The notes beneath the pieces are model-generated. The model searched no databases. It saw nothing but the letters and a program-made list of their open reading frames with translations, and was not told the origin of the DNA. Positions 12,156 through 23,215 of a stretch of DNA of 64,000 nucleotides are shown here, piece by piece. The number at the start of each line of letters is the position of its first letter. The stretch's first letter is position 1. The DNA comes from Lumbricus terrestris (taxonomy: Eukaryota; Annelida; Clitellata; Crassiclitellata; Lumbricidae). Position numbers and translations under genes: made by a program. The stretch is taken from the NCBI GenBank assembly GCA_949752735.1, contig OX457036.1, positions 19,873,169 through 19,937,168 of the forward strand, given 5' to 3'.

Positions 12156-12936
12156 TAATATGCAATTTCTATAATTGTTAAAAGTCCATAGAAAATTTAA
12201 AAAATAAAAAAAATAAAAAATAATTTAAATTTTTTTTAAAAAAATAATAAAATAAAAAATAAATAAATTTATAAAATAAAATAGAATCATTGTTACAAGA
12301 TACAAGCGTGATGTTTACATTTCATGCATAATTGCAGGGATATTTGTATCAATACCAATCAGTTCAGTCAACTGAATTTTTTTCTAGTAGAGTCCGTGAC
12401 ACTTTTGTAGAGTCCGTGACAATATTAAACTTCACATAATTTTTTTTAAGGCAATGGTAGGAAAAGTAATTTATGTTAATTGAGTAGCCTGCAATGGGGA
12501 ATTAGAGCAATGGAAATAACAAGTTCGCTGTTCAATTTGAAATGCCTGAGAAATAAATTAGAAGCCCTAAAATGTCACGGACTCTACAAGTCGTGTTTTG
12601 CTCGAGCAAACCCAGACTCAGGATGTGGTGCATTTGTGATCACATAGTATTTGTCACATACCCTCACCATGGTCATGATGTCCAGCTGAAAATATTCAAC
12701 ATTGGATTTGCGTTAAAACTTTACCCCTTGGAAATTGCATGTAGAGTCCGTGACGCAAAAATATCAAAATTGCCACTTTGAAGCAAGGCCGACACAAAAT
12801 CCTAAGCACAAATTGAAAACCCTTTTGGAATCTTATACTAGAACCATATAGCTATCACAGAAATTATTATCAACTTGAACTTCTGATATTTTTTATTGAC
12901 CTCTCGAGGACTGCAATACCGTGGAATGGCCCTACA

Positions 12937-13800
12937 TTAAGATTCTGCTTCCGCACTAGTCAACTCCGCTGTAACGAGTACATTCGAACTTCACCTCAAT
13001 TGTTCACGCTTTTGTCTGTTCTCGGATCGACTTTCGTAATTCTGTCATATAAATGGTCATATACAATACAATACAATACAATACATTGAAAATACACAGA
13101 GAGGAGAGGACTGGCAACCTGACTTCACATATGCCAAGGTCAAGAAAACTGAAGTCGCCAGCATTTCAGTATTTCCTACAGCCTTTTGGGGCTAGCTTAA
13201 TGGACTTATCTTGTTCTCTTTTACAGAAAACTGTAGCATTTTTACCAAACCATAAAGCAGTGCGGCTCGGTGGCCTATCGGTAACGCGCTTGCTCATGGA
13301 GCAAGCGGTTGCGGGTTCAACTCCGTGTAACGACCTTGGGCAAGTTGTTTAAGCACACGTGCCTCTGTCACCGTGCAGTATAATTTGATACCGGCATAAG
13401 CTGGGAAGTAAACGGCAAGTCCTGCGATACACTGGCCTCGTATCCAGGACCTTGGGATTCGTCCATTGCCGGCTCAAGGCCATTGAAAAGGAGATGAGCG
13501 CCTCCCTGTATTCCACATGGAACTGGATGGACTTTACTATAAAGCAGGCCAAATACTGACCATACCCAATTCGTTTTTTTCCAGTCAGAACCGAATGGAG
13601 TTGGATTCACGCGGACCCTTCCGATGGAAAACTCAGTCGGAAAGATTTGTGCGAGTCTGGACGTGGAAAGATTTGTTGGGAAGATCGAATCGAGGGACAT
13701 TCTACGCAGGTCATAATAACTAATGATTATATCAGTGCTCTAATGTAATAATTTAATAAATATACATGTATATTTTTGTGCATAAATTTCCTATTCATAT
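12937..13800 (+). repeat. Composite repeat, copy A, right part
   Basis: Aligns with 15413-16184. It includes a second tRNA-like head on the plus strand: A box TGGCCTATCGG (13271-13281), B box GGTTCAACTCC (13314-13324), then ACCTTGGGCAAGTTGTTTAA, which resembles the core of CORE/MIR-type SINEs. The open frames here are repeat-derived. Confidence 0.8.
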
Positions 13801-14000
13801 NNNNNNNNNNNNNNNNNNNNNNNNNNNNNNNNNNNNNNNNNNNNNNNNNNNNNNNNNNNNNNNNNNNNNNNNNNNNNNNNNNNNNNNNNNNNNNNNNNNN
13901 NNNNNNNNNNNNNNNNNNNNNNNNNNNNNNNNNNNNNNNNNNNNNNNNNNNNNNNNNNNNNNNNNNNNNNNNNNNNNNNNNNNNNNNNNNNNNNNNNNNN
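13801..14000. other. Assembly gap (200 N)
   Basis: Exactly 200 N, a conventional placeholder length. It lies between the two copies of the composite repeat, so the spacing and even the adjacency of those copies is not proven. Confidence 0.99.
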
Positions 14001-14111
14001 ATTCCAAGATGCTGTCAAAACTGCCTTAGATTTTCGTTAGCATGTAAAGGAGAGGTCGCAGGTTCAAATCCTTGCCAGGGCAGAAATTTGTGCCCAGATT
14101 TCTGCTCCATC

Positions 14112-14407
14112 CAGCGGCGGCGTTAGGGGGAGGCTATGGGGCTAAGTCCCCCCCTATAAAAGGCTAAGCCCCCCTAAAAAAAGGCCATCTGGTTTTTTTA
14201 CATTGAAATATTTCCACGATTTTCGACCGTATGACAAAAAAAGGTCGTTAGAAATTTCAGCGGATGACAATGGGAAATTTCCATGACATTTGGGATGATG
14301 AAAAATTTTTGGGAAAAAAGTCGTCAGAAATTTTTGGTGGATGTAAATGCCAAATTTCCTCCGCGAGGCTTCATCCCCCCCCAACTGAAATCCTGGCGCC
14401 GCCACTG
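14112..14407 (+). mobile_element. hAT-type MITE, CAGYGGCGGCG family
   Basis: Exact 8-bp duplication GCTCCATC (14104-14111 and 14408-14415). Termini are CAGCGGCGGCGTTAGG and CCTGGCGCCGCCACTG. The empty site is visible in copy A (GCTTCATCTGCACC near 9656). A related, shorter copy lies at 62762-62899. Confidence 0.92.
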
Positions 14408-14589
14408 GCTCCATCTGCACCACCTATCCAACTCAGCTATGATGATGAGTACACCAACTGTACACTGTCGGTGGTGGGAAGACGAGATGGCGAGGGAGAG
14501 GATTTGCCATCTGCCCACATATAAGCTGAGGCTAAGAAATATGAAGTTGCTAACACTTCATAACCATGGTTGTCTTGGAAGAGATTGCG

Positions 14590-14900
14590 CTTCTTCTGTT
14601 TTATTCCTCTATACTCCAATAGAATCTAGTACATTCGCATTCTACTCTTCTGTATTCCATTGTGTTACCTTATATTCTATTTCTCTATATTCCATTGTAT
14701 TAGCTTATATTCTACTTCTTTATATTCTATTGTATTAACTTATATTCTACTCCTTTATATTCCATTATTATTTTCTATTCCTCTATATTCCATTGTATTA
14801 TCTTATATTCTACTCCTCTATAGTCCATTGTATTACCTTATATTCTACTCTTCTATATTCCATTATTATTTTCTATTCCTCTATATTCCATTGTATTCTA
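14590..14900 (+). repeat. TATTCC-type minisatellite
   Basis: Units of about 34-37 bp built from CTATATTCCATTGTATTA and CTTATATTCTACTCCT. Copy A has fewer units (about 9840-9926 and 10085-10150), so the array changed length after the copies separated. Confidence 0.85.
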
Positions 14901-16184
14901 TTCGTTTCTATTGGTTACCATTTGACACAGAAGTTGATTGCTCATACATACTGATCATTGCCATAATTATGGAGCATGTCAGTTTCAATTTCCTCTAACA
15001 CAGTTACTGTGCAGGAATGTGACAAGACCTTCTTTTGTACATGCTCAGTACCATCAACTCATGCTTTGCCATAAGATATAGTGGCTCTTAATAAAGACAG
15101 CAATAATATTAATACCCAAGTTCCTTTCTGGAACACTGAAAGTATACACCAACTAATACAGGAAAATGAAAATGCTTAAATTGTTCTGTTTACATGCAGA
15201 AGTATTCAAAGAAGGTCCCTATCGCTAGGTTAAACGCGCAGATTATTAGGAAAGGGGGAAAGATGGGGCAAAGAAGACTAAGAAAGGGTCTTCGTCTAAT
15301 CTGTTTAACAGACAATTTTATCATCACATTATTTGCACTGGCAAAGTCTACATGTTAAGTTGCTACTCAATGAACAATAAAACAATAAAACATTGTTTTT
15401 TGTTTCTCATTATATTAAGATTCTGCTTCCGCACCAGTCAACTCAGTCGTAATGAGTACATTGATCACACACTGTCAGCGGGAAGATCAGGCAGTGAAGG
15501 AGAGGACTGGCAACCTGACTTCGCATGCCATGATGCCAAGGTCATTTCATACCTACAGCCCTTCGGGGCTAGCTTAATAGACTTGTTTTGTTCTCTTTAC
15601 AGAAAACTGTAGCATTTATACCAAACCATAAAGCAGTGCGGCTCGGTAGTCTATCGGTAACGCGCTTGCTCACGGAGCATGCGGTTGCGGGTTCGACTTC
15701 GGGTAACGACCTTGGGCAAGTTGTTTGCGCACACGTGCCTCTGTCACCAAGCAGTATATATAATTTGGTACCGGCGTAAGCTGGGAAGTAAATGGCAAGT
15801 CCTGCAATGTACTGGCCCCGTGTCCAGGACCTTGGGATTCGTCCATTGCTGGCTCAGGGCCATTGAAAAGGAGATGAGCACCTCCCTGTGTTCCACATGG
15901 AACTGGATGGACTTTACTATAAAGCAGGTAAATACTGACCATACCCAATTCGTTTTTTTCCAGTCAGAACCGAATGGAGTTGGATTCACTCGGACCCTTC
16001 CGATGGAAAACTCAGTCGGAAAGGATTTGTGCGAGTCTGGACGTGGAAAAATTTGTTGGGAAGATTGAATCGAGTGACCTTCTAGGCAGGTCATAACAAC
16101 CAATGATTATATCAGTGCTCTAATGTAATAATTTAATAAATATACATTATACATGTATATTTTTGTGCATAAATTTCCTATTCA

Positions 16185-17081
16185 TCTAATATATATTTTG
16201 GTAAGTCTGTGTGTTTGTTTGATTGTTTGTTTGTGGATTTGTTAGCTATGCACGGCCACAGTTTTGAAGCAATCGACCCCAATCTTTCGCAGGGTGGTCG
16301 GGCTCGGCCCGGAGCAGGTCAATGGGGGGTCGGCGGGTCTCTGCCACCGTGGGGGCCAGTGTGGGTGGGCAAAAACCCTCATTTTCCCCCACCTTTTCAG
16401 GCGTTTCCAAGCATAGTTTCACACTTATTCACCTGAAACGTTGCAACTACACAAATTTTTACATGGGCCACCTCGCCTCCACCAAACACCTCGGCGACCC
16501 GCAGGGCCGACGTGTGTTCTTGGGGGGGGACCTTGGGGTTCGGGGGAGAGAATTTTTTTCCCGAAAACACAAATTTCTCGGGTGGCGTTCCGATGGAGTT
16601 CGGAGTTTGGTGTGGTGTTGTGGGTGTGGTGGGGTTGTGGCCGGAGCGGGTCTATTCCTAAATTTCCCGATCAACGCCGAGTACCCCAGCTAGGGGGCTA
16701 GGGTGGGGGCCATTTTTTTTGGGGGGGTGGGAATTTCCCAAAAATCAAAATTTCTCGGGTGGCGTACCGGTGGAGGTCGGTGTCAGTGGTGGCGTGTTGC
16801 GGGGGGCGGGGTGGAAGAGGGGCGTGGAAATTTAGGGGGGATTTTCCCCCCCGAAAACCAAATTTTTACGGGTGGCGTACCGGTGGAGGTTGGAGTTAGT
16901 GGTTGCGTGCTTTGGGGTAAGGAGGTGGGGGGAAATTTGGGTGGAAATGTTCACCCGAAAATCAAAATTTCACGGGTGGCGTACCGGTGGAGGTCGGAGT
17001 GGTGGGGTGTGGTGTGGTGGGGTTATGGCCGGAGCTGGTCGAATCCTAAATTTCCCGGGCAACGCCGGGTGCCCCAGCTAG
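16185..17081 (+). mobile_element. Non-autonomous Helitron with two 3' ends
   Basis: Begins TCTAATATATATTTTGG after a host A and ends CGCCGGGTGCCCCAGCTAG before a host T. The terminal CTAG, a short GC hairpin (CCCGG...CCGGG) just before it and A/T target flanks are Helitron hallmarks. A second end-like sequence, CCGAGTACCCCAGCTAGG, lies at about 16675-16693. The interior has four related G-rich blocks with CGGGTGGCGTACCGGTGGAG (near 16577, 16757, 16869 and 16973). Open frames here are low-complexity by-products. Copy A of the host repeat continues CATTCA|TAT at this point, consistent with an empty site. Confidence 0.8.
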
Positions 17082-17321
17082 TATAATATATAACAATAAT
17101 ATTTGTATACTAATAATAGAATAGGCGCCTCTGATTCAAGTACTGCTGTCTGGCAGTAAATCTCTTCTCATAATGATTTTACAACCATTATAACTATCAT
17201 AATATGATTAATATCCATAATATTAATGTAATATAATATAATTGGCAACAGGAAGCCACCACACTCGTCTCATCCTGTGGGAGGGGTTAAAAGCCAATGA
17301 ACCTGTCTTTGGGCAGAGAAC

Positions 17322-17352
<31 letters not shown>

Positions 17353-17353
17353 T
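17322..17353 (+). repeat. (CAT)n microsatellite
   Basis: About ten CAT units, next to the tail of the SINE at 17396-17640. Confidence 0.9.
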
Positions 17354-17395
17354 AATCATAACTTAAAGTGCTATATAATATTTTATATGGCTTGT

Positions 17396-17640
17396 AGCCT
17401 ACCTCTGTTTGTATGTGCACTTGTTATAGCACCCCTTCAATCTCTCTACTCAGAGGCGCTCCCGACTGCAGAGCGGACACTGCATCAGAGTTTCACGCCG
17501 AAGCGCTGAGCAATTGCGAGTGAAGGGCAAACGAGTGAAGGACTTGCCCAAGGTCCCTACACGGCGACTTGAAGTGGATTCGAACCTCGAACCATCCGGC
17601 TTCAAGGCAACGACGCCACCACTACACCACCACGCCCCAC
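17396..17640 (-). repeat. tRNA-derived SINE with L2-like tail
   Basis: Read on the minus strand it starts GGCGTGGTGGTGTAGTGG. The A-box region is complementary to 17611-17629, and B box GGTTCGAATCC is complementary to 17577-17587, about 30 nt away as in a tRNA. GGGACCTTGGGCAAGTC follows, and it ends in an L2-like 3' tail (GGAGCGCCTCTGAG to GCTATAAC). A tRNA head with a LINE-shared tail is the classic SINE design, so an L2-like LINE probably mobilised it. Confidence 0.82.
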
Positions 17641-18034
17641 ATGTACATAAGGCATTCTGGATTCAAACAAAAGTAGCTACACTGGAGCACATCTGCCAAA
17701 TGGATATCACGCACTGATCCGATTCAATCGCATCTGAACCAATCAACTTAAATGTACTCATCCGCTACCAAATGGGTCAATGAATATGTACTGGCAATTT
17801 ACATAATCTGGTCCAATTTTAGCATTAAGATAGATTAGGGAAAGGAGTCCATGGGTACAGGGTCAGCTAAGACAGGACTACATCAGTGTACGTTAGCCTT
17901 AAGATGGACTCTACAAGCAACACTGGAGAAGCTGCTTGTGTATAGTTGTCTGTCACCAGGCTGTACAAGAAAAGACCTCAAGCTTCGAGATACATGATGC
18001 ATTGACCCCGATTTCACGACTCTAGGATCTGATC

Positions 18035-18198
18035 CAGGGCTTAAAGTGTGCCTGGATGGTCATGGACGGCGTCCAGGCACTTATTTTAGAATCTGTACAC
18101 TGCCACTTATTTTAGAATCTGTTCTGCCACTTATTTGGTCCCCACAACAGGGAAGGTAAGGAGCGTCCAGGCACTTTTTTTCTACACTTTAAGCACTG
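18035..18198 (+). mobile_element. hAT-type MITE, GCTTAAAGTG family
   Basis: 164 bp with exact 8-bp duplication ATCTGATC (18027-18034 and 18199-18206). Termini are CAGGGCTTAAAGTG and CACTTTAAGCACTG. The interior carries GGCGTCCAGGCACTT-type repeats. Sister copies are at 30264, 35859 and 52329. Confidence 0.95.
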
Positions 18199-18254
18199 AT
18201 CTGATCATTAGTAGTTCAAGGAACAAAGAGCAAGAAAGGAGCAGCTAACATACT

Positions 18255-18400
18255 TTGTGGATATGTTCTGGTTGAGGGAGCAACCAAGTCACAGTGCAGA
18301 CCACAGCGAAGAAATCTACGGTCAGGAATGGACGGTAGATACACAATTTGTAAAAGGTATGTCTTAAGAAGATAAGAACAAAATGACATACTGTACAGAC
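18255..18400 (+). repeat. Dispersed repeat pair, copy 1
   Basis: Matches 20178-20290. Shared words are CAACCAAGTCACA, GAAGAAATCT, AATGGACGGTA and TAGATACACAATT. The family is unknown. Confidence 0.7.
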
Positions 18401-19139
18401 AAAACAAGTGATTAGCAAAGCAGATCTAGTTTTCATAGAAAACTATTTTACAACAACAGTTGCCTTTGGGACGCTGCATGTTCAAAGACACAGCAAATTC
18501 CGCTGATTAATTACTGACGAATGGAAAATGTTGGCATATACTACGGCAAAGTTGACTGAAGACAGAATCCTGATCAGTTCACAGAGATCGATTAACAGAG
18601 ACCTAGTCAGTGTAATTACAGGCCTACTATGAATGCAGCACCATAATCTTCTACTTCTAGCTGAGAGTCTAAACAAATAAATGGAAATAATATTATTTGT
18701 AATATTTTCACTCGACACAAACAGGCAGCTGCAGGTGTCTTGGTACTTTTACACTTTTCATCACAGAAGACATTAGAGAACATTAAATTGCAATTCTGCA
18801 TCACTCAACATTAACCATCGAAGAATTCTATTCAACGTACGTCAAAGCAAAATAGTAACCAACTTTCGCATGTGAAAACGACATCAGCATGTATACTGCA
18901 ACCTACCTTGACTGTACCAGTGACTATAGCAGGATTCCATCACAGAACAGGTCATGGACAGAGAGAGATGGTCAGAGATAGAGGAGAGGAGAGACAGTAG
19001 TGTTAATCCGCCTTCCTAATAATATATCCAAACATTTACAACAGATATCTATGCTACTACATCGTAGATGCAACACCGTCTGCCGTCTACGCGAGAATAG
19101 TATCCAACTTGATGCCACAATAGATCAGCAGTAAGCCTA

Positions 19140-19141
<2 letters not shown>
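18401..19141. other. Unannotated stretch, no gene seen
   Basis: Only short unremarkable frames. No splice-supported exon was recognised. Confidence 0.5.

Positions 19142-19214
<73 letters not shown>
19142..19214 (+). repeat. (CT)n microsatellite
   Basis: Over 35 CT units followed by CAG triplets. The Arg/Glu-repeat open frames on the minus strand are artefacts of this repeat. Confidence 0.97.
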
Positions 19215-19215
<1 letters not shown>

Positions 19216-19726
19216 AGCAGCAGCAGCAGCAGCTAGCACGGACGCAAGCAGCACGTACGACGACGACAAGCAAGTGTTATTGAGTCACGTAGGCAGACGA
19301 ATGACATCTCGTCAAGAACCACTGGATCAGCAGCATACACTACACGCGGTGCTTCTTGGGTAGACTTAAAAACGGACAGCACCCGGCAGCGAAGAAGCAG
19401 CACCGAATGTCCACAAGACTCGCAAGACTCTCACTACGGCAGACCCATGGACGTAGTAGCTCCTGTGGTGCTGACAGTTGAAGGACGTAATTTATATTAC
19501 ACTCAAGACATTCATTCGTCTTTGGTTGGATGTGCCTGGGTTGGGAGCGACTCTGAATAGACATCTTTACGAAGCGTAATATAAATTCCTCAGATAGATA
19601 TATATATTGTATATAGATAGATATATACAATTATGTATGTATGTATGTATGCATGCATGCATACATACATACATGCATGCATGCATGCATTACATTACTG
19701 TAGGCATGGCCACATATATATGTAAT

Positions 19727-19800
19727 ACTATACTATTTTTGGATTTATAAAGCGCCTCTCACAGCGCAACCTAATCAGAGGCGCTCCCAGTGTGAAGATC
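19727..19800 (-). repeat. L2-like LINE tail fragment
   Basis: TTATAAAGCGCCTCTCAC followed by AATCAGAGGCGCTCCCAG. Same 70-bp module as at 7341, 40640, 51920 and 59210. Confidence 0.75.
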
Positions 19801-19847
19801 TCCTTGGAAAAAGAAAAGTTTTAAGGAGACGTGCAGAAACAGCACCC

Positions 19848-19953
19848 ATATTATATTATATTTATACACATATATAATGCATAATTTTCATATATATATA
19901 TATATATATATGAAAATTATGCATTATATATGTGTATAAATATAATATAATAT
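19848..19953. repeat. 106-bp perfect AT palindrome
   Basis: Two 53-bp arms mirror each other about 19900/19901 with no spacer. The outer arm reads ATATTATATTATATTTATAC and the centre is an AT dinucleotide run. It could extrude as a cruciform or be the foldback of a small element. No target duplication was seen. Confidence 0.9.
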
Positions 19954-20177
19954 AGGTATAAATATAATATATATATATAGCACTTCTTAATAAAGAGTGA
20001 GAGACTCATCAAGGCACTCTTGACCTAATGAGACAAAACCTGCAGGATCAAACAGAATGATTTCGAGTGCTTATAGCGTAGAGGTATAAAAGAAACTAGA
20101 ATCTCATGTCGTAAGATGCATGCAACCTACTCCAGAAAACTGGACTGACCACAGACAAGCTTCTGTTCTGTACAGTG

Positions 20178-20290
20178 GATGTTCAGAAACAACCAAGTCA
20201 CATTGCAGACTAGAGTGAAGAAATCTGTGGCCAAGAATGGACGGTATAGATACACAATTCAAAAGCATGTATGTCTTAGATTAAGACCAA
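20178..20290 (+). repeat. Dispersed repeat pair, copy 2
   Basis: Diverged relative of 18255-18400, followed by a (CAGA)n microsatellite at 20338-20378. Confidence 0.7.
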
Positions 20291-20340
20291 AATTACATGA
20301 GGGAGGGAGAGAGGGAGGTAGGGAGAGACGGATGGAGGGT

Positions 20341-20378
<38 letters not shown>

Positions 20379-20379
20379 G

Positions 20380-21552
20380 TTTCAAAGTCAAAGTGCAACA
20401 ACTGAAATGTTCATCCATCATCTTTTACTGGCAGGAGTATAACATCCGCATTTATCCTTCTGAGTACATCTTTAGCAGGACGTAATGGTTACTCAAGAAA
20501 CCTTTTCCTCTAACACTAGCATCAACAACCAGACAGATTGGCGCCTGTTTATAGCTGCCACTACTTTATTTCTTAACTTTATTATTACTATACTTTATTA
20601 ATATTTCTGTGTTTTATTTTACATTTTTGACATGTAACCGGGTGCGGTGTGTCACCAGGAATTGTCAGATTTTAAATTAAACAAATATACAATACAATTT
20701 ACAAAGAACAGTTGCAATTTTAGCCTTTTAGGTATATGACTGGAAAAGTTTAACAGATTACCTGTTCAAATAATGATATGAATTTGGAAAAGACTGATTT
20801 CGAATACTGTGGCTGGCTATGGTTCAATGCTTTATAAACTGCGATCAACAATTTAAAACATATCTTTTGTTGAGCAGGAAGCCAATGCACATAGACCACA
20901 AGTTCATTCATAGTTAGACATGTTAACTTTATGGTTCATTCAAGACAACAAGTTATGAACTCTTTGAACTTCAGCATGTTTGACGCTGTGATACCAACAA
21001 TGCAGTGAATCAATCCAATACAATGAATTTAGACTTATACCAGAAATCCTGAATGCTGACGAGTAAGCTAGTGACTTACCGATGGAGCGATATGATGATA
21101 TAACGCCTTCTAAGTGCCTCGCTGAAGAGCGCCCAGTGCTAGGCCTAAGTGGTGTCATAAGTTCATTAGGAACATTGTAAAGTTTATCTGTACGCAACTA
21201 ACGCTCAGACAACTAGGAACCAACCACTTGCGCGACCACACGAATGCATATTATAGCATGGAGCTCAGCCAACGTTAGATACTTAAGTGTAATGGATTTG
21301 CTTAACTATAGTTCCTACACAGTTCCATGTGATGAGTGGCTTGAATCTCCAGTCCTGATAATTATTACAATGCAAGCACTGAATCATCTAGCCATTACTG
21401 TGATACAAAGACAATAAACTTCTACTGTGCCAGTGTCTAATGGTATGCCAAAACCAGGCCACAATCAGGTTAATATTCAGAAGACAGAGAGGCAGCGCAT
21501 GAGTGACAAGGAATTTGAAAGAGGTAAGTTTTTAAGCTGAGAGCAAAATGTA
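20380..21552. other. Unannotated stretch with an old repeat
   Basis: 20808-20880 (CTGTGGCTGGC, TTTATAAACT) resembles 22685-22745, so an unidentified dispersed repeat is present. No gene was recognised. Confidence 0.45.
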
Positions 21553-21560
21553 GTAGTATC

Positions 21561-22149
21561 GAGGGCTTAAAGCAGTGGTTCCCAACCTTTTTTGACCTGA
21601 GGGCCACTTTTTCTAAGTTGGAGGACACGAGGGCCACTTTTTCTTAGTTGAAGGACATTAGGGGGCCACAAGGTTAAAATTGTATTAACTAGACGTTTAT
21701 AAAATTGTTATAGGCCTAATTCAGTGGTTCCCAACCTTTTTTGACCTGAGGGCCACTTTTTCTAAGTTGGAGGACACGAGGGCCACTTTTTCTTAGTTGA
21801 AGGACATTAGCGGGCCACAAGGTTAAAATTGTATTAACTAGACGTTTATAAAATTGTTATAGGCCTAATTGATTCAAAATATAATGTTTGATGTTATTTA
21901 TCGACCTTTAAAATAAACTAATTTGTAATACAAAAAATAATAATGTGTTCTATCCTGTCCAAATGTTAATTTTTCATATATCTCTGATAATTCTTTGAGA
22001 GATGAGGGCCATTTTCTGAGGCCTACGGGTCATTTTCTGAGGCCTGGCGGGCCATTTTCTGAGGCCTGGCGGGCCACTTTTGGCCCGCGGGCCACGGGTT
22101 GGGAACCACTGGCTTAAAGTGTGGCGATTTTTCTACACTTTAAGCACTG
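21561..22149 (+). mobile_element. Outer hAT MITE, interrupted
   Basis: Exact 8-bp duplication GTAGTATC (21553-21560 and 22150-22157). The left end is GAGGGCTTAAAG and the right end CACTTTAAGCACTG. After removing the inner element (21573-22111) and one copy of its target duplication, only 42 bp remain. This is a nearly TIR-only member of the GCTTAAAGTG family. Confidence 0.92.
21573..22111 (+). mobile_element. Nested hAT MITE, CAGTGGTTCCCAACC family
   Basis: 539 bp with exact 8-bp duplication GCTTAAAG (21565-21572 and 22112-22119), a target taken from the outer element's own TIR. Termini are CAGTGGTTCCCAACC and GGTTGGGAACCACTG, a TIR well known from hAT elements. The left 149 bp are tandemly duplicated (second copy from 21722). 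GAGGGCCACTTTTT and GCGGGCCA motifs recur. A sister copy lies at 41563-41907. Confidence 0.96.
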
Positions 22150-22269
22150 GTAGTATCCTCGTTTACTGACAATTCAACATTGTCTCTGTAACACCACAAC
22201 CTGATACTGACTGGTTACATGGGGGAAAAAATAAACCTGTTTGTTAAATGCAATCGGATTTTATATAGC

Positions 22270-22512
22270 GGCCGTCTATGGCCTCAACCCTGTTCATTTT
22301 TCAATGAATTTGATCGGGTGAGATCCTACACCACCGCTCTCCCGTTTGAATGGATGCCACGCCATTTAGTTCCCCGTACACGAACCGTGCTAGCCCGAGA
22401 TTTTGAATCTCTGAAACAGGCACCTTCAGGAAGCGAACCACGGCCCGCACGCTCTCTTTCAGAGTCGCGTACAGATGCACAACCAGCACTCTTACCGATG
22501 TAGCTAACTGTC
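22270..22512 (-). repeat. Possible tRNA-like SINE
   Basis: On the minus strand TAGCTACATCGGTAAGAG (complement of 22489-22506) resembles an A box and GGTTCGCTTCC (complement of 22429-22439) a B box. The spacing is longer than in a tRNA. The open frames on both strands look repeat-derived. Confidence 0.4.
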
Positions 22513-23207
22513 ACCGCAATTGATGATGTAAGCGACCGAATACAGCAGACAGACATTGAGAAAGTCCTAGTTCCAAAGAGCGCGTTCGCCAAGAACTGTT
22601 TCTTGTTTAGGCATAACCAGAAAAAGATAAATCATATGATGTTGTTGAGCGATGACTAGTCTGAGTAATAAGAATTGATTTTAAGGACTGTGGCTGGCAA
22701 AAGTTCAAAGCTTTATAAACTATGAGCTACCATTTGAAAACAATTCTATAGCTGCCAATGTAGAGATAATTATGGGCACAGGGTTACATGCTCACATTTG
22801 GATGTCTTAGTTATAGCCAAAGAGTTCAGAACTCTCACCAGCTTCGCCCAAGGACGGATGCAGAAATTTTCGAAGGGGGGTCCAAATTTTTCGGTCTTGG
22901 GACAGGGATAAATTTTCGTTTTGGTCGCCGAAAAATCTGATGACCTTTTTTAGTCATTTGTCTCGAATTCCCAGGAAAAAGATACCATTTTATCCGCCAA
23001 AATAGTTGATGGTCTTTTTTATGAGGATGCTATTTGGGGATCCTACTTAGCAGGATATTTGTGCCTTTAGTTGTGACCCATCCAATTGTACATACGCCAA
23101 CCTACTTATTAAGTATTAATACATTGTGTCAATTTGTATTAACTGGTGTGAGATGCACTAAAGAGTCATGTCATGTTATGTCATACTATGTTTGACTTAG
23201 AGACTAC
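22513..23207. other. Unannotated stretch with MITE fragments
   Basis: 22855-23010 has TTTTCGAAGGGGGG and GATGACCTTTTTTAGTCAT, which resembles the interior of the 36314-36689 element. It is an eroded fragment without clear ends. Confidence 0.45.
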
Positions 23208-23215
23208 ATTCTATA

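Larger units (their letters stand above)
10640..12932. mobile_element. Non-autonomous DNA transposon, 2293 bp
   Basis: It has perfect 18-bp terminal inverted repeats GGGCCATTCCACGGTATT and a 4-bp duplication TACA (10636-10639 and 12933-12936). The empty site is preserved in copy B at about 15413 (CTCATTATATTAAG). The 14-mer GTCACGGACTCTAC occurs eight times inside: direct at 10664, 10833, 11031, 11045 and 12574, inverted at 12387, 12407 and 12741. Such subterminal arrays usually bind the transposase. The superfamily is uncertain. A 4-bp TSD occurs in Chapaev, Sola and Ginger-type elements among others. An L2-like LINE sits inside at about 11464-12155. Confidence 0.88.
14001..16184 (+). repeat. 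Composite repeat, copy B (uninterrupted)
   Basis: Contains in one piece what copy A shows in two. The first tRNA-like B box is at 14061-14071. The TATTCC-type minisatellite is expanded at 14590-14900. The join corresponding to the transposon site is near 15413. The second SINE head has A box TAGTCTATCGG (15647-15657) and B box GGTTCGACTTC (15690-15700). Its own insertion is the MITE at 14112-14407. A Helitron abuts its right end. Confidence 0.85.

Noticed and set aside
16209..17086. Gly/Arg/Trp-rich ORFs in the G-rich block
   Set aside because: They arise from tandem G-rich repeats inside the Helitron.
22219..22592. Overlapping ORFs on both strands at 22.2-22.6 kb
   Set aside because: Both follow a tRNA-like SINE and share no known protein motif.
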